Of a stretch of 64,000 nucleotides of DNA, positions 52,038 to 64,000 are shown piece after piece. Position 1 is the first letter of the stretch; each line of letters starts with the position of its first letter. The notes beneath the pieces are model-generated. The model ran no database searches and was not told the DNA's origin. It saw only the letters and a program-made list of their open reading frames with translations. The stretch lies in NCBI GenBank assembly GCA_036785325.1, contig JAXIVH010000030.1:5448842-5512841 (forward strand). Reading direction: 5' to 3'. The translations under genes and the position numbers were made by a program. Origin of the DNA: Urophycis tenuis. Its lineage: Eukaryota; Chordata; Actinopteri; Gadiformes; Phycidae.

Positions 52038-53448
52038 TGTGGCAGAGTGGCTCCACTCACTCCTAATTTTGGTACTTGGGGTATATTAAATCATTGTGGC
52101 TTTCCACCTCTGCTCCCCGCCCACTGTGCGTCATCAATTTTGGCCACGGGGCGGTGCCGTAATCATTATATGTGGGTGAGAATCGTTTCAGGTGTGTGTC
52201 TTCTCCAGGGCAGATTCTGACTTGGGCAGTGTGGCTTGGTCTGGCGTGGCTGTCGCGGGGCCTAGTGGACCGCAGCTTTACTTTTCATACCGGTAATAGT
52301 CGGCCAGTTGTTGGGCTGGAGGTTGCAGCTGCGGGAGCACTGCTTCAGCGTGGTGTGCGTGTGTGGCGGTCCAGTCGCGGCACGGCGTGCTGTGTGTGTG
52401 TGTGTCTCCTCATTTTGCATCCTCAGGTATGTCTCCCGATGGTATTAGTATGGCTGGGCATTGATATTATATAGTAGGGTGGCTTATTTATGCTTGGCTT
52501 CGCAGTGTTGGCTTATTTGCCGACTGAGGCTGGGAGCGGGGAAGCGTGGCCGTCAAGCCGGTGCGTAATTGTCCATGCGTTGCGTGGTATCCACTTTCAA
52601 AGGTAGGCTGTTTTATCTGTTTACTGCCCTTGTGTACCTGTGCCTTTTCTGGCTGGTTGTATGACTCTGCACCTCTGATCTGTTAACAGTTAAAACTGCA
52701 TCGGTGGTGCGCCCCTCTTGTGCCGGAGGAAAGAAGCCTCCACGTCCTGCCAGTGGCTTATCTGCCGAAGCGGGCCTTTACATCGTTAGGGTCTCTACTG
52801 CTGTTCTGTCTGGACTGGTTTTTATTAGCGCCGGTTGCCAGTTTAATCATTGTTAATTTTTCTTTTCTGTCTTTGTGTGTGTATAGACTCCTATAGTGTG
52901 AGTCCCCATCTCCGTGTTGTATTGCCTAATATTGCTTTTCTTTTTTTTCTTTTTGGGACAGGAGCTGTTGGTGCTGCTGGTGCGAGTGGCTGGCTGATTT
53001 GGTGGTGGTCGTCCCCCTTCACTTTCCTGTACAATAGTGCACCTGGGTGTCAACAATTTGTGTGGTTTTTCACGTGTGGTGTAGCATAAGGAACCCTTCC
53101 CCTTTCCCCGTCAGCAAGTCATCTCGCCCGGTGAGCCCTCAATCTCCTGTATCCCTGTACTTTAAAAGCAATACAGCAACAATTTTAATGAAAATACGGA
53201 TTGTGTAATATCGTGTGGATTGTGAGTCATATTGACAACCTGTGCTAAAATATTTTTAGAGAACCACTTTGTGAGCAATAAATGTATCTTTTTGGGATCA
53301 CGTCCAGTGCCTGTGTCTTTCGAACCTGTGTCCTGTAGTTGACCGTCGACTACTTGCTATACTAATTCCTTGGGGCGAAATTCCCCTAGGTGGCGTTGTC
53401 GGGTTTTCATTTAATTATAAAGTAGATAAATCTCGTAGCCTTGCCACA
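52038..53448 (+). mobile_element. Probable solo LTR, 1,411 bp
   Basis: It begins TGTGGCAGAGTGG and ends GTAGCCTTGCCACA, so the ends are TG...CA with a 7-bp inverted repeat. TTGG flanks both sides (52034-52037 and 53449-53452). An AATAAA lies at 53277-53282, where a polyadenylation signal is expected in an LTR. No internal coding region adjoins it. The strand is set by the AATAAA. A lone non-LTR interpretation is possible. Confidence 0.65.
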
Positions 53449-54220
53449 TTGGGAACGTTGTTTTGGTTGGCTTTAGCTTCGCCGTGACGCAAACAGGCCA
53501 GCATTGTTTAGATTAGTTTAGCCACCAGGCCAGCATTGTTTTGATTAGCTTAGCTACAAGGCCCAGAGCCTAGTGTTGTTATGGTAGCTTAGCGGTGGGG
53601 CAGTGTAGGTGGCCCGTAGATAAGTCCAAGATGTCCGACGGTTAAGCCAAACTGTGGTTCAGCTAAGGAGACTTGGAGAATGTTGAAGTCAGCTTTTAGT
53701 CACAGATGCCAAGTCTTGAAGTACATATATATATACACCGAAAGTTTTCGGTGGAGTACAGCAATGTGCATCTGTCCTCGGATGCTTGTTTGGGCCGATC
53801 TCAACAACAGATGGGCATCCGAAAAAAGGAAAAAGGCATAAAAGGAAATATTTATCCCAGAGCATATGGTATTAGGAACCCCAGTGTTGAAATGACATAG
53901 AGCCTTATGCTGGATAAGATAGATAGAAGGTTGGTTTTAGACAAAAATTTGACGGAGCAGTCTTACCATGTGCATCTTCCTCTTCCTCATCATCACCCCT
54001 CAGGGTGTCAATGACTGTCTTCTGGAGAACTATCAAGTCAGCAGTCTACACCATGATTGTGTAGCCTACTGATCCAGACTGAGAGACAATTTAAAGGCTC
54101 AGGAAACCTTTGCAGGTGTTTTGAGTTAATTAGCTGATATGAGTGTGACACCATGAGTCTACAATATTGAACTTTTTCACAATATTCAAAGAGATACTGA
54201 CTTTTGGGTTTTCAAGCTGT
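53449..54220. other. Gene-free stretch with a loose 35-40 bp repeat
   Basis: GGCCAGCATTGTTTAGATTA and GGCCAGCATTGTTTTGATTA lie one after another near 53498-53570, with a third looser copy. No gene is recognised. Confidence 0.5.
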
Positions 54221-54232
54221 AAGTCATAATCA

Positions 54233-54730
54233 CTCACTCACTCACTCACTTTCTACCGCTTATCCGGGGTCGGGTCGCGGGGGCAACAGTTCGAGCAAGG
54301 AACCCCACACTTCCCTTTCCCGGGCCACATCAGCCAGCTCTGACTGGGGGATCCCGAGGCGTTCCCAGGCCAGTGTGGAGATATAATCTCTCCACCTCGT
54401 CCTGGGTCTTCCCCGTGGTCTCCTCCCAGCTGGTTGTGCCCGGAACACCTCCATAGGGAGGCGCCCGGGGGGCATCCTTATCAGATGCCCGAACCACCTC
54501 AACTGGCTCCTTTCCACGCAAAGGAGCAGCGGCTCTACTCCGAGTCGCTCCCGGATGACTGAGCTCCTCACCCTATCTCTAAGGGAGACGCCCGCCACCC
54601 TCCTGAGAAAACCCATTTCGGCCGCTTGTACCCGCGATCTCGTTCTTTCGGTCATGACCCAACCTTCATGACCATAGGTGAGAGTAGGAACAAAGATAGA
54701 CCGGAAGATCGAGAGCTTCGCCTTCTGGCG
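54233..54730 (-). mobile_element. 5'-truncated RTE-like LINE with 12-bp target duplication
   Basis: AAGTCATAATCA flanks both sides (54221-54232 and 54731-54742). The minus strand reads MTERTRSRVQAAEMGFLRRV, WFGHLIRMPPGRLPMEVFRA and LLELLPPRPDPG, the C-terminus of the LINE at 34.9-38.2 kb, in an intact frame. The tail is (TGAG)n. At its 5' end it carries CTTCGCC, which inverts the adjoining GGCGAAG. Confidence 0.95.
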
Positions 54731-54946
54731 AAGTCATAATCATCCAAATTAAAAGAAATAAATGCTTGAAATATATCACTCTGTGTGTAATCAATCTTTG
54801 TATTAATTTAGCTTTTTTAATTACATTTCAACAACTTTTCGACGATATTATAATTTATTGAGATCCACCTGTAATAAATGCAGTAATATATATTATTATA
54901 TAGCATTAACATAGGATTTAGGGTTATGGTTAAGGTTAGATTCAGT

Positions 54947-54972
54947 GTTAGTGGGTTAGGGTTAGGGTTTAC
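54947..54972 (+). repeat. Short telomere-like repeat
   Basis: GTGGGTTAGGGTTAGGGTTT holds two to three TTAGGG units among looser GGTTA phrases (54918-54972). It is short and degenerate. Confidence 0.6.
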
Positions 54973-55054
54973 CCTTACCCTCTTGGTAACTAGAAACCCT
55001 GTGAGTGGGGCTGTGTCATTTTATCTACCAACTCTCCAAAGGCTCAGCCTATAT

Positions 55055-56046
55055 ACACTGCTCAAAAAAATGAAGGGAACACTTAAACAACACATCCTAT
55101 ATCTCGATGAATGAAATATTCCAGTTGAAAAACTTGATTCATTACATAGTGGAATGCATTGAAAAATTTTTTACATAAGAATGATCAATGGCAATCAAAA
55201 TCATTAAACTATCGAGGTCTGGATTCAGACTCAAAATAAAAGTGGAAAAATCAGATCACAGGCTGATCTAACTTATGTGGAAATTCCTCAAGACAATTCA
55301 AAATGGGGCTCAGTAGTGTGTGTGGCCTCCATGTGCTTGTATGCACTCCCTACAACATCTGGGCATGCTCCTGATGAGATGACGGATGTTCTCCTGAGGG
55401 ATCCCCTCCCAGTCCTGGATCAGGGCATTAGTCTACTCCTGGACAGTCTGTGGTACAACGTGGTGTTGGTGGATGGAATTAGACATGATGTCCCAGATGT
55501 GCTCGATGGGATTCAGGTCTGGGAAACAGGCAGGCCAGTCCATAGCATCAATGCCTTCATCATGCAACTGCTGAACTGAACTACTGAAACACTCTAGCCA
55601 CATGAGGCCGAGCATTGTCATGCATGAGAAGGAACCCAGGGCCCACTGCACCCGCATATAGTCTGACAATGGGTCTGAGCATCTCATCCCGGTACCTAAT
55701 GGCAGTCATGGTACCTCTGGCTAGCACATGGAGGTCTGTTTGGCCCTCCAAGGATATGCCTCCCCAGACCATCACTGACCCACTGCCAAACCGTGCTGGA
55801 GGATGTTGCAGGCAGCAGAAAGTTCTCCACGGCGTCTCCAGACTCATGACTTATGACTTTGTTTTGTCTGTCACACGTGCTCAGTGAGAACCTGCTCTCA
55901 TCCGTGAAGAGCACAGGGTGCCAATCGTGAATCATGCTGTTCTGTGGCAAAGTGGGCTGCATAGTGTTAGGGTGTGAGCACATTGCAACTCTAGCAACAT
56001 TGGACTCACTTTGAGAGAGAGATAGAGAGAGAGAGAGAGACTCCAA
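55055..56046 (-). mobile_element. Tc1-like transposon, 3' half, minus strand
   Basis: It ends at CACTGCTCAAAAAAATGAAG, a Tc1 terminal repeat, preceded by TATA (TA target). The minus strand reads DWHPVLFTDESRFSLSTCDR (second catalytic Asp), RFGSGSVMVWGGISLEGQTD, LLMHDNARPHVARVFQ and WPACFPDLNPIEHIWDIMSN (third acidic residue) across frameshifts. The N-terminal half is missing beyond a GA repeat at 56015-56040. Confidence 0.88.
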
Positions 56047-56174
56047 ACTGGGAGGAGTCCAAACTCATGTCAAACCCCAGCTCTACCAAAATATATACAA
56101 AAAATGTAAATATATCAAAGTATGTAACAAAACATCTTATCTTATCTATCTTATAGTGTCCTGGCTCCAATGTG

Positions 56175-56208
<34 letters not shown>

Positions 56209-56463
56209 TTCTCCCCCAATAGATCTATCTTGAGGTCGCTTACCCCTCTCTCTAAGGTTTCTCTCCCAGTCTGTCTCATTCTCTGGCCGTAGCTTGCAAG
56301 ACCAAGTCACTTACCGAGCAGCGTCTCCATAATGAATGTGACAACCGTCTCCGTGGTGACAACAGTGTGGGGTGTTGCCTAATTTATTCATGGTGTGAAA
56401 CACAAGGGCACATGAGTCACCCTGCCTTCCCAGGACGTAGAGGGGTGAGGAAGGTGCCTCTGT

Positions 56464-56585
<122 letters not shown>

Positions 56586-57725
56586 GTGAAACATGTTGGC
56601 AAAGCATTTCAAATATGTTAAAACACTTTGTGAAATCAGATCTTAATCCATCACTTATATGAAAGAAAAAGTTGAGGGTGAGAGAATAAATTGCCTTGCA
56701 CAAGGGCAATTATAGAAGAAAAGACAAGAAGCATGTCTAGAAGCATCCACACAGCATCCTCCTGCACTTTCCTATTGAGAAAATCTCCTTCATTATCATT
56801 CCACTCCAGCTTGGCACCTAATATAGAATTGGTCTTCTTGTTTCGCTCAAACATACACACATCTACATACAGTTCAATTAACTATTAGCTTTAGCAGTTT
56901 CTGTCAGGAGGCAATATAAGAGTATTGTGCGCGTGCGTGGTGAGTGAGGAGAAATGGGTGAGGCAAGAGGGAACTGCATGTCCTGTTGCATTTTTATTGG
57001 TCTTGTCACCATGGAGACGGATACACAGTACAGAGTTTTGCCCAGCAAAGACATCTCAACCTATTGTTTCTCTTTCTATCCGTTACTTGCTCTCCTTTTA
57101 ACATTGACTGTTATTACAGTTTTTCTGCATTGGATACACTAAAACACAGAACTCTCTGTTGGCCGATAGCAACAACATACAGTTCTTTAAACCACAGAAT
57201 TACCCTCAAATTGTCAATGCATTACGAAGGACACAAATGTGTAAGTTATGAAATGCATTGCTTAAAAGCCAGTGGCTCTGAATAGCAACAGGCCTACGGC
57301 GTTGTTTGTGATAATGGTATGACAGTTCCCCCCGGTGTTGCAATTGAATATCGTTTTCTCAAGCACATTGCACTAACTCATTGGGACGACAGGGGACGAC
57401 ATGCAATGGCTCGTTTGTTGTTTTATCGTTGAGCTGGACCTGGAATAGAAAGCACATGCAACAAAAATAGAATTGCCGTTCTTATGTCCGAGTCAATAGT
57501 TTTACTTGGATTGAAATGTGCATCTTTGTATCCTCACTTCACCCTAACTCTTTAAAACTCTTAAAGTAGGTCGGTGGAGGAACTACAGTTATTGGTCGTC
57601 TTGAAAAGTCAGCAGTGTCTACATGTCTTCCTACTTGTATTTCAAATGTGTTCTAAAGTAGTGCTTTAAATCTACATTGTGTAAAATAATTTAATAAAAT
57701 TTCATATAGATTATTTATGCAATTT

Positions 57726-57832
<107 letters not shown>

Positions 57833-58096
57833 CATTATGATCAATAGATGGCAGCAGAGACCAATCACTGGGCACCCGCAGTGCCTTACGTTTGGTTAGA
57901 CCTTAGACGTAATGAACGGTAATCACCGTCGAGTCGTTAAACCCACCCCATCACCCACGGCAGCCTATACATATTGTCTATTATCTGGAGATCAATAGAT
58001 CTGAAAGATGTGAGTGTGCTCTTGCGTTGGGCACGTGCATCTGTGATGATATGGGGTTGACGGCAAGCAATAATAGGCAATTATACATACACACAC

Positions 58097-58155
58097 TCAA
58101 ACACACACACACACACACACACTCATACACACTCACAGACACACACACACACACA

Positions 58156-58240
<85 letters not shown>
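58097..58240. repeat. (CA)n microsatellite
   Basis: About 144 bp of CA with a few interruptions. A (GT) array follows 80 bp later, so the two could pair as a hairpin. Confidence 0.95.
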
Positions 58241-58242
<2 letters not shown>

Positions 58243-58312
58243 TCTCCCTATGTAGACAACTTGATTACTGGCTCAGCCGTTAAATGTACTGGCTTTGCTA
58301 CCACTGTCTCTG

Positions 58313-58318
58313 GTGTGT

Positions 58319-58371
<53 letters not shown>
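58313..58371. repeat. (GT)n microsatellite
   Basis: About 59 bp of GT. Confidence 0.95.
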
Positions 58372-58373
<2 letters not shown>

Positions 58374-58945
58374 TTGAAGGTGTCAAGGTGAACAGGGTCC
58401 CCTCCATCTCCATATAGGCTGTAGGCTACAGCTGCTCCTGGGAGATTGGCACTTCAAACACACAGATAGTCCCTCAGATGTCCCCCTGAGTGTGTGTGCA
58501 TGTGCATGTGCACGTGTGTGTTCGGATGATATGCGAATGTGCCGCACGCTCATGTGTGTGTGCTTGTATGTGTGAATATATGCTAGTCAGAGCGATAAGA
58601 CACATGCGATAGCTCTTTTTTGTAAGGTGTGGAAGTTATTCCATCATCTATACAGTGTTAAATACAAAGACGTGGGAAGTGTAACCTCCCTTAAGTGACG
58701 CTAAACCAGGTCACTAAACTAACGCTCTAACACTGCAGTGCTGCTAAACAGCTGGGAAAATTCGTTTCTTTGCAGTTTTAAGGAAGATCATTACAGCTGT
58801 GGTAGCTTTGGATTGGAGTTTGTGTGTTAAAGACTAAGGAACAAAGCATCTTGCAAACGATCAAAATGATAATCCACACAATCTCTTTTCTTTTCATTGT
58901 TTATGATTAGCCTACTATTATTACTACTATACCAGGCTACTATAC

Positions 58946-58953
58946 TATTATTA

Positions 58954-59018
<65 letters not shown>
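58946..59018. repeat. (TTA)n microsatellite
   Basis: About 70 bp of TTA/ATT repeats. Confidence 0.95.
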
Positions 59019-59287
59019 GTGCAGATGAATGCACAATCTAGAAATCACTTTTCGTCATATTATTCTTCTTCACACCAAATTTCTGCAATTAATGGAATCT
59101 AAATGACTCCAGATTTCACTTTCGAGATTTCATTCAGTCTGTATTACAAAGGTCTACTTCCGTATAGTTGTGCTATGTATTTGTCATTTTGGTGAACTTT
59201 ACACTTGTTGAGATATTTGCGATTACAAATGCAAAGGAGCCTAGCTTTCCATGGTTGCGTTTGAGTCCGCTACTTCCATACCTGCTA

Positions 59288-59345
59288 TCATAGCTCAGTG
59301 GGTAGAGCGTTAATTCCATGGCGGTTCGAGCGATCCCCACTTCAA
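59288..59345 (+). repeat. tRNA-like fragment with A and B boxes
   Basis: TAGCTCAGTGGGTAGAGCG matches a tRNA D-arm/A box. GGTTCGAGCGATCC matches a T-arm/B box about 15 bp later. The anticodon arm is missing, so it is a tRNA remnant or a scrap of a SINE head. Confidence 0.6.
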
Positions 59346-59506
59346 CTAAATTTATTTCAATGATTACGGGCATTCTTATACATGTAATTCCTCTCGTGGA
59401 ATTACGTTTTCTAGTTTTGATTTGTTCCGTCTACCACGAGTCAAACGGTTGGGGTCTTGATGAATGGCACTCTAAAAATCAAATTTCTTCTTTTTTTTCT
59501 TCGTAA

Positions 59507-59595
<89 letters not shown>

Positions 59596-59596
59596 A

Positions 59597-59649
<53 letters not shown>

Positions 59650-59651
59650 AT
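59507..59651. repeat. (ATT)n-(AGT)n compound microsatellite
   Basis: About 58 bp of ATT changes abruptly to about 85 bp of AGT. Confidence 0.95.
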
Positions 59652-62600
59652 ATTAAGAGCATTCATGTTAAGAATCAAGTTAGCCTAAATGTAAAATTTT
59701 ATAATGCAAAAGCATTTTAATCCCCCAACCACACCACCACCAACCACACCACTATCACATTACTTAATTGGCCAGTACACACATGCCAACAGAACAGTGT
59801 GTTGAAGTTAAATAAATATTTTATGGGGATCTGTTACCACCTAGATTTGGTTTAAATTAAATGGATTAAACATCAGTTTCTGCATAACAGTTGTTTATTG
59901 AGTAATGCACAACATAATTAAATACAATAGTGCTTTTCCCATGATGTTGAACATGCATAAGTTTTTACGTATAAACAGCTTAACTTATATTTACCAACTA
60001 GGCAGGAAGCAAATAGTTTGCTTCTTTATTTCATTTACGGTTTAGGATTTCATGCATAGTAATATTGAAAGAACAGAGAAAAATACATGCATCCATACTG
60101 TACGTGAAACAGTTCATAAAATGTATGGTTTGCTACGCATGGTGGTGTCGTGGTTTGGTATGATTTCGATACATGGACAAAAAAGATACATAAAAATAGT
60201 TTTATTTGTATTCATTTATTTCAGTAAATAGCATAACTTGGCTTCCAGCAGCACATAACAGAAAAAAGAAATGCCTGCTTCATAACAACATAAAATATAA
60301 TTGATTGTCATTTAAACACAACTACCACAAGGAATCATAGACCAGCAGCATACAGCAATATTAACAGAGCTGTATGTAAAAAATATACTGTACTTTATCA
60401 TAAAATTACTGTGATACATCATCAGAGATTAAAGAAACATGCCTTGAAATATTGGCTTCTCGGACAACAATGCTGTAGCTGGTATGCTATCCTTTTAAAA
60501 TTCTGTTTAGAGGAGAACGTTATTTATTTATTTATTACACAATAATTGATGTATATTGTTTGGTTCTCAGTGCTTACTAAACCGTGCTCTGCAGACCCCA
60601 TACATTGTGGTTCAATATAAATGCACATACCTTATACATACATCCATACATACATACATTCACACATACATACATACATACATACATACATACATACATA
60701 CATACCATCACAAACAGAACAGCACCGAACATCAAGTAGATATTTCAAAGTATGAGACCATACCAAGCAGATCTGTGTACATAACAGGTGCAGCAGTACA
60801 TCATATTCAAACTAAACACCTAAAGTCAGTCAGTCAAACCTATTATAATCATATTAATATTAAAAATATTACAATATGATAATGGCCACTAGGTTGATAT
60901 GATCATAATAAAAGGCACAAATGTGGAAGATAGAGGATATATACCAAATAATTGAGATTGCAAAGATTGCATATACTATTGATTTATATGGCAGATAAGT
61001 TTTTTTCTAACTCAAATCCCTCCTACAGTATTCCATCAATCAGCATGAAACTTTGCATTCATCAACAAATGGACTTCTTCAAAAGTAATAGGTTGTAAAC
61101 TGATGAAATGAACAAGATGGCCTTCAAATGTTTTGATATGATAGGCCACAAAAACAATTTAGAGTCATCCCAATATTGTAGATATTGGTTAGTGGAACAT
61201 GCTGTATGCACCAAGTTTGGTGACGATTGGTCATGCACATATGCAGATTTGACTATACGGCTTGCAAGTGTTCCAGGGGTGTTCCTATACTATTATGAAC
61301 GTTTAATATGTTGTGGAGATAGGCCCCAGTTAAGTGAAAGGCAAAAACCCACTTAAAAGTTTCTAAAATAGTAAGATAGTAGGCATATTGATTAGCTATG
61401 TGATCTAAAGAATTCTGTTTTTTAAGACAGGTATGTTGAAGCTTCAGGTTTGGTGTGAATTGGACAATTTCTCTAGGAGATTGATTTTCGATTTTTTTTT
61501 CTCCAGTAAATCAAAGATGGTGGAAAATCTATTAGATGGACAATAGTGGTCTTAAAAAAAAAAAAAAAAACTTTTTTTGAGTATGGTTGGTTGCCCCTGA
61601 GTACCAAGGTTTTAATACATTTCTATGCTTACATTAATAATTTATTTCTTTGTGTTCATACAAATTAGAGCATAAAATCAAAAATTTGGGTGAACTTTTT
61701 CCCGATCAATCATGTTGCTGGAGGTGGGGATCTATGATTGCGGCATAATTGGCTATTCACACTGAACTCAAACCCGACCAGTACTAGTAAACTGTGAAAA
61801 CTGTAAAGGTATCAAATCAACCCTGTGTAGACTTGGCCACTGAAGAAGTATAACTTAATATGCCCTGATGAAAGCCTTACGCGAATGTCTCTTCAGCAGA
61901 ATGTCTTGAACTAAACAGGAAACAAGGCGTAACTCTGCCACGTTTAGTTCACGTTTTAGTTTAGTTTACTTTAGTTTAGTTTCGTATTTATCATTTAATC
62001 ATCAGCACACACTAGATGAATATCCTCCATAGCATCATTACATTATTAAATTCTAGTTTTCAACAATTTTCAACATACACAACCGGTATTGTAATTCATG
62101 GCATTTCTGACAATGTTTACTTGTCATCAGATTTGTGCTCTGCCACTGGACTTCAGGTACTTATAAACTGACAAGCAAAGATCAGGCTATATTTTGATAA
62201 GGAGGAGTCTACCATACTTGGAAACTGTGAGCTTGATAAATATTGTGAAATTGTATTAATATGCCATAAAAGCAAGTTTACTGGAAGGTAACATCTCAAA
62301 ATCATAATCAAACAATGTAAACAATGGCAAAACCATTTTTATGTTTTCTAACAGCACAGAAATACTTTAATCATCCCAGAGGGAAACAACATTTTTGATT
62401 GAATTCAAACTCAAACCAACAACCTCATAACCATCTTCATCATGCTCTACCAATGCATCACATGGACATATGACAAGTCAAGGGTAGATGACACGATATT
62501 TTGAAAAGGAGCAGTCTTACCATGTGGAGGAAATGGTCGGTATGGTAAAATGGCATTGGTATGCCATACAAACGAATTTACCAGAGGTAAACATGTTAAA

Positions 62601-63090
62601 ATCATGACCAACCATGTTTATAAAGTAAACTGTAGCAAAATACACCATCATGACATACTTTAGAGAGATTTTGTGTGTATCCAAAGAAGAGAGTGATTAT
62701 CCAAAGAGCCAGTGATTATTGGCGAGATGCCATCGCTTGGACAGGTGAATTTCAAATAAATGCATCCATATATAGACTTACTTGGCCTGGGTATACCATG
62801 GATCCCTTCTTTTTATCTATCTTTGACAGCCGAGCCTACGTTGTTGTGAAGCAAATTTATGACTGTTTAAATGTCCTGAATTTGGATATATTGTACATAA
62901 AATTGCACATAAAATCTACACTTGTACAATTACTTTTTGTCTGTTAAAGAGGAATTGCATGATAGTTGCTGTTAGTGTGTACATAAGAAATTAGAACTTG
63001 TGTTGTTGCTATTCACTTGGAAGAGCTAACTCATGCTGTATGAGTTAGCTCTACCAACGGAATAGCTACAACACAAGTAGACTGTAAGTA
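59652..63090. other. AT-rich stretch without a recognised gene
   Basis: It contains a (CATA)n array (60640-60705), an A17 run near 61556 and a LINE-tail-like scrap (62355-62400). A phrase related to TTTGGTGACGATTGG appears at 61211 and, more loosely, near 61448. No convincing exon is seen. Confidence 0.5.
60640..60705. repeat. (CATA)n microsatellite
   Basis: Tetranucleotide array of about 60 bp. Confidence 0.93.
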
Positions 63091-63097
63091 GTCACTC

Positions 63098-63202
63098 TAT
63101 GTTGCTGTTGCTGCTGTTTTTGCTATTGCTGCTGTTGTCATTGCTATTGCTGCTGTTGTTGCTATTGCTACTGCTGCTGTTGCTGTTGTTGTTGCTGTTG
63201 TG
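63098..63202. repeat. Imperfect (TGC/TGT)n trinucleotide repeat
   Basis: TGC, TGT and TAT triplets alternate over about 100 bp. It directly precedes the LINE fragment. Confidence 0.85.
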
Positions 63203-63244
63203 GTGTGTGCTCTACCCATCTCTCTCTGTCTGCACTGACCTTGA

Positions 63245-64000
63245 AGTAATGGGCGGACTCTGGAATTGCCAATCGGTGAAGGCAGACAAGAAGGCAGACT
63301 CCATCTCAGCCTATGCCTGCCTCCAGACCCTCCATTTCCTGGCTCTAACAGAAACCTGTCCCCAGAGAACATGGCCACTCCAGCTGCCCTCTCTACCTCT
63401 TACTCCTTCTCACACACCCCAAGACCATCAGAGAGGAGGGGGGACTGCTTTCCTTAAGACAGTACTCCACTGGTTGTACTGGGTCAACTTCAACATCCAG
63501 CCAGAGAAATTGCAATGATCTGACTTTACAACCTTTGTCACTACATTTGACCTAACTCTCTCTCATTCTCTTCCTACCCACAGAGCCAAGAACCAACTTG
63601 ACCTTGTCTTTGCAAGGTCCTGCTGTACCCTTGCACTCTCAGTTACCCTGCTCCCTGTGTCTGACCATCACTTTGTCGCTTTCTGTCTCCCCTTGAAGTC
63701 CCCCTCCTCTGTTCCTCCTACTCCCCACAGTGTCACCACCCACCGTAACCTGAAAACTCTCACCCTCTACTCTCACCTCTGCTGTTCTCTCATCATTTGC
63801 CCCCCCCCCCCCCCCCCCTAGAACAATTCCCACTACTTTCCACTGAGGAAGCCTTCTCTACCCTGCTATCTTCCCTCTTCCCCGACCAGTGAGATCTCCT
63901 CCTCCTCCTCCTTGGCTGTCTGAATCTCTGCAGGCTCATAGAACAGAGCTACGGGCAGCTGAGAGGAAATGGTCTGGAGGAGATCTGACTGTGCTGATGA
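63245..64000 (+). pseudogene. LINE endonuclease fragment, running off the window
   Basis: It reads LWNCQSVKADKKADSISAYA, LQTLHFLALTETCPQ (the TET motif, usually TETW), a gap where part of the domain is deleted, then PEKLQ, stop, SDFTTFVTTFDLTLSHS, NQLDLVFARSC and VSDHHFVAFCLPL (the SDHH motif). The domain is of the L2-like LINE type. A 20-base C run lies at 63799-63818. It is decayed, and its RT would lie beyond 64000. Confidence 0.8.

Noticed and set aside
52172..53089. Two short frames (52172-52474 and 52850-53089) as a small secreted or membrane protein gene
   Set aside because: They fall wholly within the probable solo LTR and show no known domain.
54918..54972. Chromosome end or fusion scar
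   Set aside because: Only two to three TTAGGG units are present. Such short runs are common inside chromosomes.
59288..59345. Functional tRNA gene
   Set aside because: No anticodon arm or matching acceptor stem.

Overview
The window is vertebrate nuclear DNA, almost certainly from a teleost fish. It has spliced genes with GT-AG introns, long dinucleotide microsatellites (several over 100 bp), and a dense load of fish-type transposons: Tc1/mariner, hAT, PIF/Harbinger, Ty3/gypsy, several non-LTR (LINE) families and a tRNA-derived SINE. The species cannot be told from the sequence alone.

Only two host genes are supported. On the minus strand, ube2ql1 (E2Q-like ubiquitin-conjugating enzyme) has two coding exons at 8930-8277 and 4521-4390. 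On the plus strand, med10 (Mediator subunit 10) has four coding exons between 10844 and 13843. They diverge from a shared ~1.9 kb interval. As I recall it, the human pair on 5p15.31 has the same head-to-head arrangement, which supports both calls. med10 has two CCAAT boxes and an ETS-type CCGGAAGT motif just upstream.

Region by region: 1-4.4 kb is 3' flank of ube2ql1 with microsatellites and one SINE; 4.4-13.8 kb holds the two genes; 14.8-16.7 kb is a minus-strand L2-like LINE; 17.3-24.5 kb is a stack of nested transposons (Tc1 split by a Harbinger-type TIR element, itself carrying a LINE 3' end split by a gypsy LTR element that has been hit by a 92-bp LINE tail); 24.6-27.2 kb is a second Tc1, a tandem repeat and a MITE; 27.2-29.5 kb is microsatellite-rich with no convincing gene; 29.5-32.1 kb is a minus-strand Rex1-like LINE hit by a MITE and by a 48-bp LINE tail; 33.4-34.2 kb is an internally deleted gypsy; 34.9-38.2 kb is a nearly full-length RTE-like LINE; 38.2-40.1 kb is a Harbinger transposase/Myb-like gene pair; 41.1-51.8 kb is a LINE thicket broken by two hAT elements, a gypsy fragment and a 1.44-kb inverted-repeat element; 52.0-53.4 kb is a probable solo LTR; 54.2-56.0 kb is a short LINE copy and a Tc1 half; 56-63 kb is AT-rich, microsatellite-laden DNA without a recognisable gene; and a LINE endonuclease fragment runs off the right edge.

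The coding parts of the mobile elements nearly all carry frameshifts, stops, deletions or lost catalytic residues. I see no new multi-gene system. The most informative structures are the nested insertions with readable target-site duplications, a set of ultrashort (48-115 bp) LINE-tail insertions, and fold-back hairpins at LINE 5' junctions.
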